Assembly: GCF_000208745.1 (NCBI RefSeq)
Contig: NC_030854.1
Span: forward strand, 11,419,467-11,483,466
From: Theobroma cacao
Taxonomy: Eukaryota; Streptophyta; Magnoliopsida; Malvales; Malvaceae
Direction: 5' to 3'
Length of the DNA stretch: 64,000 bases
Positions 48,586 through 60,060 of this stretch are shown here, one piece after another (positions within the stretch are counted from its first letter, which is position 1; the number at the start of each line of letters is the position of its first letter). The position numbers and the translations under genes are program-made. Below the pieces are notes generated by a model. It saw nothing but the letters and a program-made list of their open reading frames with translations, did not search any database and had not been told where the DNA came from.

Positions 48586-48900
48586 AATGCTTATTGGGCT
48601 GTGAAGAAGTTAAATTTTGATCTACAAGCAGCAGGTGAGCAAAGGTTGTTGCAATAAAATGAACTTGATGAATTTCGCCTTCAAGCTTATGAGAATGCCA
48701 AACTCTACAAAAAGAAAACGAAGCAATGGCATGATAAGAAGATATTTGTAAGAATCTTTGAGCCAGGACAATTAGTGTTGCTATATAATTCTCACTTGAA
48801 ATTATTTTCGAGAAAGCTCAAATCAAGGTGGTTTGGTCCTTTTATTATCAATGAGGTATTCCCACATGGAGCGATCGAAGTCAGTGGGACAGATGGTCGA
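48586..48900 (+). pseudogene. pol: Athila element 2 integrase C-terminal part
   Basis: It continues the integrase with AYWAVKKLNFDLQAAGEQR, a TAA at 48654-48656, then NELDEFRLQAYENAKLYK, HDKKIFVRIFEPGQLVLLYN and SRWFGPFIINEVFPHGAIEV, the Athila integrase C-terminal module. It is interrupted after SGTDGR at 48900 by a solo LTR. Because of that, an open frame runs by chance from here into LTR sequence up to 49029. It resumes at 51908. Confidence 0.88.
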
Positions 48901-51900
48901 TGTCAAGCCCGACTCTACAATATGTTTATTATGCCATTCTTACGTAAGAATGCATATTTGCTTACTTGGGTATCTCGAAAATCGTTAAAGGACGGCAATG
49001 TACCAAATGGTACAATTAAGTTGAATTAAGCCTCGAACTAGACCAAATAGAGATTTGAAGATGAAATTGAGAATTTGGAAACCTCATAATGACTTAAAAT
49101 GGTGATTCAGAGTTTGAGGACTAATTTAGAGTCAAATTGGAATTTTCATGACCTAGGGGCAAAATGGTCATTTTACCACCCAAGGTTAAAATTGGAATGT
49201 TGGAAGACGTTTTTGATCAAGATTGACTATTTAGAACGTAATTTGAGTTTGAGAAGTGAAAAATTTTAATTCTGACATTTTTTCGAGCATAGGGGTAAAA
49301 TAGTCATTTTGCCACCTTAAGGGCAAAATTGTAATTTTACACCGCCCAACACTTGTCGAGCGCATGGATTTTACCCAATATTATCATGGATAATTGAGGA
49401 AATTTAAGAGGTGGAGAGAGATTGCTTAATGGCTAAGTATGCTTAATGGCTAAGTATGACACATGGACCAATGGTATGGTGACATGTGTCAAAATCTCAT
49501 CCATTTATTATTTTCCTTATAAATTAGCACAAAATCAGCTTATTTCTCTTCATATGGCCAGCCAAAGCAAGAACAAAGGAAGAACAAGAACCCTAGGGTG
49601 AAAAGTCAAGAGAAAATTGGTGGATTTCAAGTAATCAAAGGTAAAATTTCTTGATTTTGACTTGTGACCTACCTTTCCCATGCATTATTTTGCATTTTCC
49701 ATGGTTGAATCACAAGATATCATGAAGGATAGTGTGCTGATCAAACCCTAGGAGAGAGGTTTTGATGCTTGATTTAGTTAGATTTCAATGTATTTTAGTG
49801 TTTTTAGTTGATTGCTGATGTGTAACATGAAAATCAAGCAAGAAAAATTCATGTTCTCCCATCACCCATCATTGGCTGAATTCTCCATGTGGAATATTAA
49901 GGAAGATTTCGATTTTATTTCAAGTGATTTGGTTAGGAATTAGTGATTTATGGTGTGAGAATCAAGTAGGAAAAATTATAGTGTTGATGCACCCACCATG
50001 GCCGAATTTTTCAAGAGAAAATGTGAGGATGATTTTGCCATATTTCAAGTTATTTCATTTGTGTTTGATGATTTGGAGTATTAGGAGAAAAATGGAATTA
50101 TTTGGAGTTGAATTGGACGTATTGGCCAATTAATCGAGTGATAGATCGAATTAGGCCAATACCGTTTAATTTAGGTACACAATTGAATTTGTGTAGAACA
50201 CCGTGTTTAGACAATAATCTGAACAATTTGCATCCCATTTCATACGTTAGTATAAAGCCTGAATTGGTTTTATAACAATTTAGCACAATGTAGTAAATGG
50301 CTTATTGTGCATTATGTCTAGGTGGTGAGCATTCTGGCAAAAGTAAAGAGATACTACCCGAGGATCAAGAATCGGAGTACTTAGAATTCGACTCCCAAAA
50401 TAGTGAGTAACCTTACTATCATCTTAATTATCTAAAGTGGTTTTTATCCGATTTTGTGATTTTATGGAAAATGAGTTTAAATGGTAAATCTTTATGTTTT
50501 ATAAACAAAATGTAATTTAATGAAATGATTTTATAAATTGTCTTGAAATTGAATGATGGTTTGAAAATACAGTAATTGGAGACTGTTTTTGTGTGTTGTA
50601 AATTCATGATTCTAATTGATTGGCTTATGGCAATATTGGCATGAATGGTTGATTTGATAAATGTGTTGGAAATGTATAAATTGTTGATTTACCTTGAAAG
50701 GCTGTAAAATAAAATAAAATAATTGCCATGTCATGCTATTGCAAATTTTATTGTATGGTGGGTTTAGCTTACTGCAGTGGGTGGATTCTATAGACCAGCC
50801 TATTAGAGGGGCACAGAATTCGGTTATACTTTACCTCGGTTGGAGAGGCGAGTAGGGTAACTCCCGAGGTATAACTTTAGAGTTTCCTTTCACGCAAAAC
50901 CACCACGTGAGGGTGAACTCAGCCAACACCAAAGAACGACTATGTTTTTAAAATAAAAACATGATTTATGCGTACATAACTTTTTAACAGCCTTGGTGGA
51001 CTCGGATGGGATAGCCTTCGATCAAGATATCCCTAATAACTAGGTACGAGAATGATTTTGGCACGAGCCAAAGTTTTAAGAAATTCATAAGCCATGTTGA
51101 TTACTCGATTTAGATGAATTGATTTTATTTGGTTGAAACTTGTTGAAAGGTGATGAATTACAATATGTTAAACTATTTTATCTGTCTCCATTTATTCGGC
51201 TTTAGATATTTTAGATGGTATTTGTTTACTCACTGGAATTATATAATCTCACCACCCTCATTTCCACCCATTTCAGGCTCAGAATAGGCTGTAGATAGTT
51301 GATTTCATCAAGACTACCATTGGATTTGGATCCTCCAAACTGTAGGTTCACAGTCTTCCCTACTTTTAGTTATTCGGGGGTCCATTGGTTATTGTAAATT
51401 AAATTAAATACTCTGGCTTACTGTAATACAGTATATATGAATTTATTTTGCTTTTACGTTGCTACAAAAAAATTATTTACGTATAACTCTAAAAGTATTA
51501 TTTTATAAGAAAATAGAATATTTTATTGAATTTTTCTTTTATTTTTTTATTATATCCAAATAATCATAATTTCATTTTAAATGAAGGTTCTAGATGTTTA
51601 AACTTATTTTTATTATGAATTATGTGTTTGTACTCTCATACTACATTTTTGACGGATTACGAGATTTTTGAGGAAAAATGACCAAAATGCCATTGTGAGA
51701 AAAAAATTGTTTTTCTATTGTTTTTATTTGGAAATAGTTTATAATCTCTCAAAACATAATTTTAGTGACTAATACTCACAGGGGAAGCGAGAAAAACTGA
51801 TGTTAAGCCTTGCGAGGTTTCGATTGACATTTCGGGTAATGAATGTCTATCGGGATGTCGCGGTAGTTGCCATGGGCTCGATGAGAGTTCTAGGCTGTGA

Positions 51901-51902
51901 CA
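48901..51902 (+). mobile_element. Solo LTR family A inserted in Athila integrase end
   Basis: It starts TGTCAAGCCCGACTC and ends AGGCTGTGACA, 3002 bp. The flanks GTCGA (48896-48900) and GTAAA (51903-51907) match at only three of five bases. Removing the LTR and one flank restores the expected reading (TDGR before, KFKVNGQRLK after), so an insertion with later mutations fits. A TATAAAT box lies at 49518-49524. Confidence 0.85.
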
Positions 51903-51907
51903 GTAAA

Positions 51908-52030
51908 AAATTTAAAGTCAATGGACAAAGATTAAAGTGTTATTGGGGAGGCGAAATTAATCATCAAAAGTCCTCAATTCGCTTGCTTGATACAGCCTAC
52001 AATCTAAGTCAGTTTAGCCAAAAACTATAA
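51908..52030 (+). pseudogene. pol: Athila element 2 polyprotein C-terminus
   Basis: KFKVNGQRLKCYWGGEI and then SIRLLDTAYN end at a TAA near 52030. VNGQRLKHY-like motifs mark the end of the Athila integrase. The post-pol signature GTGCTTCTTGGGAGGCAACC follows at about 52036, as in element 1 (29247). Confidence 0.8.
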
Positions 52031-52555
52031 ATGAAGTGCTTCTTGGGAGGCAACCCAAGTTTCTTAACCTTACTCGTTTTTATTTTATTTCATTTTTTTA
52101 CTTTATTATCATTTTTTTTATTATTATTTTAATCTATTTTTTTTGCAAGTCATTGGTTTAAAAAAAAAAAAAGGGTCAGAGCCGCAGCCTTCAAATTGAG
52201 AGCCGCGACCCTAAAATGTGCTAAAAATGTAGCTGAAACAGAAAGTTTCAGTGCCAAGGCGTTGGGTGAAGTAAGGGAAATTTGCTGAAACAAAATGTTT
52301 CAGCGCCGTGGCCCTCACCTTGAGCGCCGTGACACTGAACAAAGCTTAAAATCAGCAAGAAGGTTGAGCGCCATTACGCTCAAATCCGAATCGTGATGTT
52401 TCGGGATAGTATAGTCAAGCGCCATGACCCTCACAAGTGAGGGCCACGGTGCTGGGTCGGGGCCCAGCCCCAACCCTTTTTAAAACCCTTTTTACTTTCT
52501 TCTTCTATCACTTTCTTTGTCTCTTGCTACCAAACACAATCTCCCCTACTCTTCT
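52031..52555 (+). mobile_element. Athila element 2 non-coding spacer with GC-rich repeats
   Basis: T-rich DNA to about 52160, an A tract, then about 300 bp of GC-rich words of the type 'gagcgccgtgaccctcacc' in direct and inverted form (52175-52460). No frame is convincing. It lies between pol and the downstream ORF and is cut by the solo LTR at 52556. Confidence 0.65.
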
Positions 52556-55503
52556 TGTAAAACCCGACCCTATAAACACATGTCATGACATACATGCACT
52601 AAGTAACATTTTATTACGCTAGGAAAGTCCCTAAGAATAGACGAAACCTGGTATTGTACCTAACGGTACACTTGAGTTGATTTAACCTCGAACTAGTTTA
52701 AATAGGAATCGTAGGATGAAATTTAATATTTTACAGTCCAGGAATTACTAAAAATGATTGTTCGGAGTTCGATGGTTCATTTGGGGAAAAATTGAAAATT
52801 TTGATGTTTTAGGGCAAAATCGTCATTTTGCCACCTAAGATAATAATTTGATCATGGAGTGAAATTTTTGACCAAGATTAACTATTTGGAGTATAATTTA
52901 ATGATAGGAAGTGAAAAAGTTTAATTTCGGTGATTTCTGAAGTGTACGGGAAAAATCGTAATTTTACCACCCGCGAACAAAATTTGAGATTTTGAGAGAA
53001 TTCAGATCAAATTTGACAAATTGGAGAATTGTATGAGTATAAGGGATGAAAAATATGTCTATGGGTAATTTTTCAGTTTTTGGGGTAAAAATGTAATTTT
53101 TGACTTTTACGGGGGTAAAAGTGTAAATTTCAAAAATTACTCCACCAAGACTTTGGATAAGTCTGAGAATTTTATCTAAGCTATGGATATGTGGGACAAG
53201 TGTATGGTGAAAATTTGGAAACAAATGGATGGCTAGAATTTAAGGAATTAATAAAACATTAAAAAATGAATAAAATAATATTTATTATTTTAGCCTTTAA
53301 AAAGGTCAAAATTCCAGAATTCTCATCTTCTTCAAGCCGTCCAAACTAGGAGAGAAAAGGGGGAAAAGAAATAAGAACCCTAGCTGAAAAATTTAGGAAA
53401 AATCAAGAGAAATCAAGAAATCAAGAAATCAAGCATTAAAAAGGTAAATTTCATTCATTTTCCTTGTGATTTTCACTACCCATGCATTTTTTTCTCATTT
53501 TCATGCAAAATCATAAAGTGGGTACGGTCACCCATGCTGGCCAAACCTCCATTGATGAGTTTTGAACTTGAGATTTGGTTGATTTTAATTGAATTAAGTG
53601 ATTTTAGTTAGGTTATATTGTAATATAGCAAAAATAAGCTAGAGAAACAATTTTCTCCCATTGAAATCCATTATGCCGAATTTTCTAGGGGAATATTGGT
53701 TGCTGATCTTGATGTTTATTTGAGGAATTATGATGAATAATGATGAATTATGAGCCTAGAGAAATAATGAGAATTTTCATAGCAAAAATACAAATTTTTA
53801 CCCACTAGAGGTATTTTCGTCATTTGCTATCGGGACTGATAATTTGCACCACACTGAGGGACATTAAGTCAATTTGGGTGCAATTGAGGTACAGAAACTA
53901 AAAAAAAAAATTAATTTGGTGTTTAAACGGACGCGTATATCGATTTATCGGGTAAAAGATCGAAATAGGCTAACACTGCGTTTAGGCAAAATTTAGACAT
54001 TTTGCACTTCATATCATGCATTAGTAGTATAAATTAGTTTATTTTGGTTTAGTACCAAAGTAGTAAACCTCTTAATTGTGCAATTTGTCAAGGTGGCGAA
54101 TCCTCTGGTAAGGGTAAAGAAATCGCACCCGAGGAGTAATAGTTGGAGTACCTAAATTTAGTTTTCAAAAACTGTGAGTAAACCTATTATTATTGTAAAT
54201 TATCTAGAGTTTATTTTTAAATGCTCTTTATGTATTTTATGAAACAAAAATGAGATTAAAATGAGACTTTTGATGTTTTAGAAATAAATGTGACAAATAA
54301 ATATATTGTGTTGATTATCTGAAATAATAAACTTTTGATCATGAAATTGAGTAATTGGAGGCTGCCAATTGTCTTGAAAAATATATTTTCCTATGAATGG
54401 CTTATGATATATGAGTATGTGTGGCTATATTTTATAATTGCATTGGGAATTTATGTAAGCTGCCTTTTACTATGTAGGCTGGGTAAATAAATAAAAGCCA
54501 TGTTATACTGTCGAAATTTTATTAAAATTGGTGGGTTTAGTCACTGTAGTGAGGGGTTTTCGTGGATTGCCTATTAGAGGGGCACAGTAAACCAAGTTAT
54601 ATAGTTACTCCGGTTGTAGAGGCGATGAGGGTAACTCTCGGGGTAATGTTAGAGCTCACTTCACGTTGAACCCCCACGTGAATGTGTAACTCGGCCAACG
54701 CCAAGGAACGACTTGTTTTCAAAACTAACATGTGTTTAACATGTAAATATCTTAACAACCTTGGCGGACTCGGTTAAATGCCTCGGTCAAGGTATCCTCG
54801 AGGCCTAGTTTTTGGCTTGAGTCCTATTTATAATAAAAGTCATGATCCTTAACAACTTTTTGGTAAATTACAAATATTTTATGGTTTAAGAAATAAATTG
54901 AAAACCTTATGAAATGGTTTGTGATTTCTTGTTTAAACTAGCCTCCATTTTACTCACCTTTAGATATTTATAATAATGTCTATTTACTCATTGGGATTGC
55001 AAAATCTTACCCACCTCCTTTCCAAATATTTCAGGCCTGTGGTAGCTTATAGATAGCCGATTTTGTCGAGGATTCCAGTTGACCCTTCTATCTCACAAAC
55101 AGTAGGTTACTATCACCAACACTTGGTGTATTTATGGGCCACTTGTCATTGTAATTATTATTGTACATTATAACTTTGTAAATTATTGTATGTATGAATT
55201 TATTTTACTTACACGTGTTTCTATAAATATTGTTTTATATAAAAATGCTATATTTTAATCAATATTTTGAATAGTAATATTTGTCTATAAATCCTTTTAA
55301 AATAATTTTGTCTTTTGATTTACTTGAGCCAGAAACGACTGGTAATTGTTTAAAAAGGAATGTTTAACAACGATTGCTCACAGGAAAGGCAAGAAACTTA
55401 TACGTAAGCCTTGCGGGTTTCCGATTGGCATTCCTGGTAATGAGTGTAAATCGAGACGTCGCGGCGATTGTCATGGGCCCGAGGGAGGTTCCGGGTCGTG
55501 ACA
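52556..55503 (+). mobile_element. Solo LTR family F, plus orientation
   Basis: It starts TGTAAAACCCGACCC and ends CCGGGTCGTGACA, 2948 bp. The TSD CTTCT is perfect (52551-52555 and 55504-55508). It is the plus-strand counterpart of 17316-20157 and 45585-48580. Confidence 0.93.
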
Positions 55504-55508
55504 CTTCT

Positions 55509-56260
55509 TCTGCAACTTTCTTGCTTATCTCTTTTTCCTTTTTCAGTCTGCAAGTTTGCATTCTGATTTTTACTTTGATTTTTTTCCCTGCACTTGTTGC
55601 ACTCTTAAGGTAGCCATTCCACCTTCTCTCCTGCAAATATTTCTTTTTCCATTGTTTTTATGTAGAGAGAAGAGGAGGTTGTAAATCATATAATTTTTGC
55701 TTCTTGAATGAGTCTATTGTGCATGTTGGTTAATGGGTTTCTCACACTTCTTCTTGATTAACGCTTAAATTGAAGACAATTTTGACGTTTGCTGCCATTT
55801 TTGTGATACCCATATATTAAATTCATAGATTTTTGGTTGCTACAAAATTATTTGATAAACGCTTGATTATTGAAAGTATATGATGGGTTTTATTTACATT
55901 CTTATGCTTGGTTGAGCTAGTAGAATTAAATTTTGGACTTGTGGTGCAACACATGCCATATTTATAATGTTGGATGAGTACATTATCATATATATAATTT
56001 TTGGATTTTTTTTGGATTATGGCATTGTGAAAATTAGGATTATGAGAAGGTTGTTATATTGTTGTGAGGCATAGGGACTTTATGTTGTATCTTAAGAAGT
56101 AAGATTGTCAATGGAAATCTTGAATTTGATTTGTTGCATTGGACAGGCACTAATTAAACTCATGCTTATAAGTCTTTCATATTTTCATACTTGTTGACAT
56201 AATACTACTTGCATATTTTTCCTCTGAATTTATTTTGATAATTAAATTTCTTTTGTAGGA
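55509..56260 (+). mobile_element. Athila element 2 spacer before the downstream ORF
   Basis: Pyrimidine-rich, T-rich DNA with no frame. It ends TTTCTTTTGTAG immediately before the start of the downstream ORF, a good match to a plant intron acceptor. Another TTTTTATGTAG lies near 55660. Confidence 0.55.
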
Positions 56261-57298
56261 ATGGCACCAAAATTATCCAAACCAAGTTCCAGTGGATCTT
56301 GTAATAGATCGAAGTTCATATCCATCGAAGCTACTGCGCGATATCATACATCCTTGACCAACAAAGTGCCAATTCTCGAATGAGGAATAGAAATCCTCAT
56401 TCTACCTTACAAAGAAATTAATGACATGATTAGCGACAAATATTGGGATCAATTTTGTAACCAACCTGATGTAGTAGTGGTTCTTGTAGTATGAGAGTTT
56501 TATGCGAATGTGGTTGAGCATGTTGATGGTGTGGCGTTTGTTCATGGTAAACGTGTTCCTTTTCATAGCCGAGCTATCAACGAATTTTTTGGAACTCCAA
56601 ACATTGAAAATGATGAATATGGGCAGTACTTGGGTGATCATCAGGATTCCAATGAGATTATATCGATGTTGTGCATTGAAGGAGCCTAATGGAAGACATC
56701 ACATGGTGAGCCAGTTTCATTCAAACGGAGTGCCATGAAAAAGGTGTTGAAAGTTTTGTTACATTTTGTAATGGCATGGTTACTCCCTTCCACTCATATC
56801 AGTGATGTCACGAGGGATCGTGCAGTGCTTATTTATGCCATTGTCACACATAAATCTATTAATGTTGGTAAAGTTATCTCTCATGCCATCCTACATATGG
56901 GTCGCACTAAACGAGATAGTATTCGTTTTCCTTCCCTCATCACTACCTTATGTGCGCGAGCTGGTGTGCAATGGAGTGATAAAGAAGAGCTTCAACAACC
57001 AAAACTTCCTATCACCATGGGCATTCTTAAGAGATTAGAGGAATCTACACCGGTTGCTGGTAGTTATTCCCACGCAGCTCTCGCACCTCCACATACAGTG
57101 CCCACACGTAGTGTTACTCAATGGATGGAGTGCATTGATCATCGTTTAGATCATCAAGAAATGTAGAATCGGGCAATTGAATAGATGATGCGAGCCTATG
57201 CTACACACATTAGGATGGATATGTCTACTTTTCCTTCGTTACCCATGGATTCTGACTCTGAAGATGATTTTGGTGGTGATGATGCGGAGGACTTGTAG
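56261..57298 (+). pseudogene. Athila downstream ORF (putative plant transposon protein domain)
   Basis: From ATG 56261 one frame runs MAPKLSKPSSSG... to a TAG at 57296-57298, with five internal stops (near 56382, 56492, 56687, 57164 and 57182) and no frameshift. Readable pieces include RSKFISIEATARYHTSL, EFYANVVEHVDGVAFVHGK, PFHSRAINEFFG, FVMAWLLPSTHISDVTRDRA, and an acidic end with DSDSEDDFGGDDAEDL. This is the protein found after pol in many Athila elements, annotated as a putative plant transposon protein and sometimes called env-like. Its function is unknown. The longest open piece is 56735-57166. Confidence 0.75.
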
Positions 57299-58620
57299 AC
57301 TACTGATTCGGTGTGAGAGGAGTATTCTTGTCCCTTGTCTTTTATTTTCATTTATCACGTTGAGGGCAATGTTCATTTCAAGTTTGGGGGAGTAGTTTAG
57401 AATTTTGTTAGCTTATTTTTAGTATTTTGCTTGTTTTTATTTATATTTGCATGTTTTGTTGTGTTTTCGAAAAAAAAAAATTGAGATAGTTGTATCTCAT
57501 TCATGATTGTCCCAATCCTAGGATGATATTTTAATTATTTTTTGATTCTTAGCTGTTGGGAAGCATATAGTTATGATTTAAAATTTGTGATATTCTTGTG
57601 TTAGCCTTATTTTAGAATGTGACTTCCAATAATTTGAGCATTATACTCTTTGACTTAGAATTTTTGTGTGATTTAGAGAAAGTTTATGTTGGATAAAAAG
57701 TATAGTGAAGTCAAGAATTCTAGAATTTGTTTGATTCTCTGTCGAGGCAAAATCTTAGATAACACTTAGGATAGGAAGTGATTTAGGCCATCTTTGGATC
57801 GTTTGAGCCTTTTTGAGCCCACCTTGTTATATTTATCCTTAGTCACCCTTTTTGAGCCTAATTTACCTTTTCTTTCTAATTACACAATTATATTAGCCTT
57901 GGCCTGTTTATTTAATCCAACAATTTGAACCTTTCACCCTTTAAGTATGTTAATCTTTCTAAAGAAAGATAAATTGGGGGAGAAAGTTGAAAAAAAAATG
58001 ATGGCTATTGGTAAAAATTACCCCTAGTTTAGAATTGTAAAAAAAAAAACTTTGAGGGTTGAAAAGAAAAAGTGAAATAAAATGTGTGGTATAACGAAAA
58101 ATTTACTTCAAGTTTAAGGATGCTATAAAAAATTTTTGAGCTCTTTATATGATTTAGATTGATTAAGTGCTTAGGGTGAATTTGAGCTTAAATATATCCT
58201 TTATCATACCTTAACCCTAGCCTTACATTACAAGATTAATAAAGACCTATTGATCCTTGAATAAGTGTTTATCTACATTAGTGAAGAGAGAGATGAAAAG
58301 GAAACTTATGGGATCTTAGTACTAATCTATGCTTAGATTTAGCATAAATTAATTTGAATTGCATGATATTCTTTGCAAGAGAGCATTCACACACACACAG
58401 AAGTCCATTCGAAAATAAGTTTTCAGTTGAATTGATGCATGAATTTAAGTATTAGTTGTATGTTACCTTAAGTTGAAATTGGAGTTAGTTTCTGAGGAAA
58501 AATTGAGAAATCATGATTTGGTATTTCTATCTCTTGTTTATGGATTTTTTTTTTTATGATTCAGTTTTTTTTTTGTGATTTTCTTTTGCTCGAGGACTAG
58601 CAAAATCTTAAGTTTAGGGG
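57299..58620 (+). mobile_element. 3' non-coding part of Athila element 2
   Basis: No gene. It contains a first purine-rich tract AAGTTTGGGGGAGTAG (about 57381) like that near 29510 in element 1. It matches 29460-30742 over most of its length, including the (CA)n run near 58388. It ends in the polypurine tract TTAAGTTTAGGGG before the LTR. Confidence 0.8.
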
Positions 58621-60060
58621 TGTGATAATTCTATTTTATAGAATTATTTTATTCTAATTTTGTTATTAAATATTAGCTAAGTCCTCAATTTTTAATTATA
58701 ATTTACTTATTCTTAGTTGTTTTTATAATTAGGTTACTTTTAAGTTAGTTATTTTAATTTTATGTTATTCCTTTTAATTTGGTTATTATTTATTATTTTT
58801 TATATTTTTTTGTAGGATTAAAAGTGATTAGGCTTAATTTTGGAAAGTAAGGTGTAGACAGACCCAGAATCTGCTTGCATATGTTTCAGTATTTTGGCCA
58901 TATCTCGAGCTACAGAATTTTAAATGATACAATTCTTAGACTAGTGGAAATTTAAGAGACAGAGTTACAACTTTTATGCAGATCACTTCCCCCAGTTCTA
59001 CCTCGAAGATAGAGAAAATCGTGTTGGAATATCATTGGACGTACTGTACCGAGAATGGAAATTTGTAAAGACTGATAATTGATTTTTGGGCCTCTTATTA
59101 CACCTTTAAGCCCAATTAAACCCTAGATCAGCTTAAGGAACTTTAGGTTAAGTTTATTAATACAAATAGGATATGTTTAAGAACATTAAGTAGACAACTT
59201 TTGAAAGATTCAAGAAATTAGAAGTTGAGGTTGAAACTTGGAGATCAAGACGACAATTATTGTTTTGTTTTCTTCCTTAGCTTTTAATTTTCTTGTTACT
59301 TTCAATGGTTGAATTTTATACAATGTTATTTTATTTTGCAATTATGAGTGGCTAAACTTGTTTCTCTAGGATTCCAATTGAACTCACATGTAGTCTAAAT
59401 TTTTATTCTCTTTCTTGCTTATTTTTAATGGGATTTGAATTGTTTATTCCAATTTATTCTTAATGCTTTTAATTGCCTGATTACCAATCAAATTGATTTA
59501 GGAACCTAAACAAATTTGGGAAAGGGAGTTTAAAGTAGACTAAAATTAGGATAGCATATGATCAAATTAATTGATTTGCGTATAGGATAGGGATATACCT
59601 ATAAGCCGTGTGTAGCCAGATTAGAGCCTGAACTTAATGAGTATGTTTTAATTTCAAATCACATAGGGATATAGTGTTTTGGTTAAAATAGATATTTTTA
59701 TAAGATGAGTCGGGAAACCTCTATAAATAATTTAGGACTCTAGGTTAGCAATTCACCCCATTGAAATAAGTTAAGGAAGAGAGGTAAGATTTAGGTGAAG
59801 TGTGAGGGATATTGTAATCCTAGGCTTGGTTAGTTTGATATTTTCTTCAGTTATTATTATTTTGATTTTTCTTGTTGGTTTTAATATTAGTTAATTAGTT
59901 TTAGTTAATTACTTAATTTTGATTATTTGGATAAGATTAAATTGTTCTAATTTTAGTAATTGGTAAAGTTTTAGATCAATTCCCTGTGGGATCGATACCT
60001 TGCTTGCTAATATACTATTTATTTGATACGTATACTTCCATAGTAGGATTTTAACTGACA
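58621..60060 (+). mobile_element. 3' LTR of Athila element 2
   Basis: It starts TGTGATAATTC and ends AACTGACA, 1440 bp. It matches the two LTRs of Athila element 1. What follows at once is not ordinary flanking DNA but an inverted Athila gag half. Confidence 0.88.
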
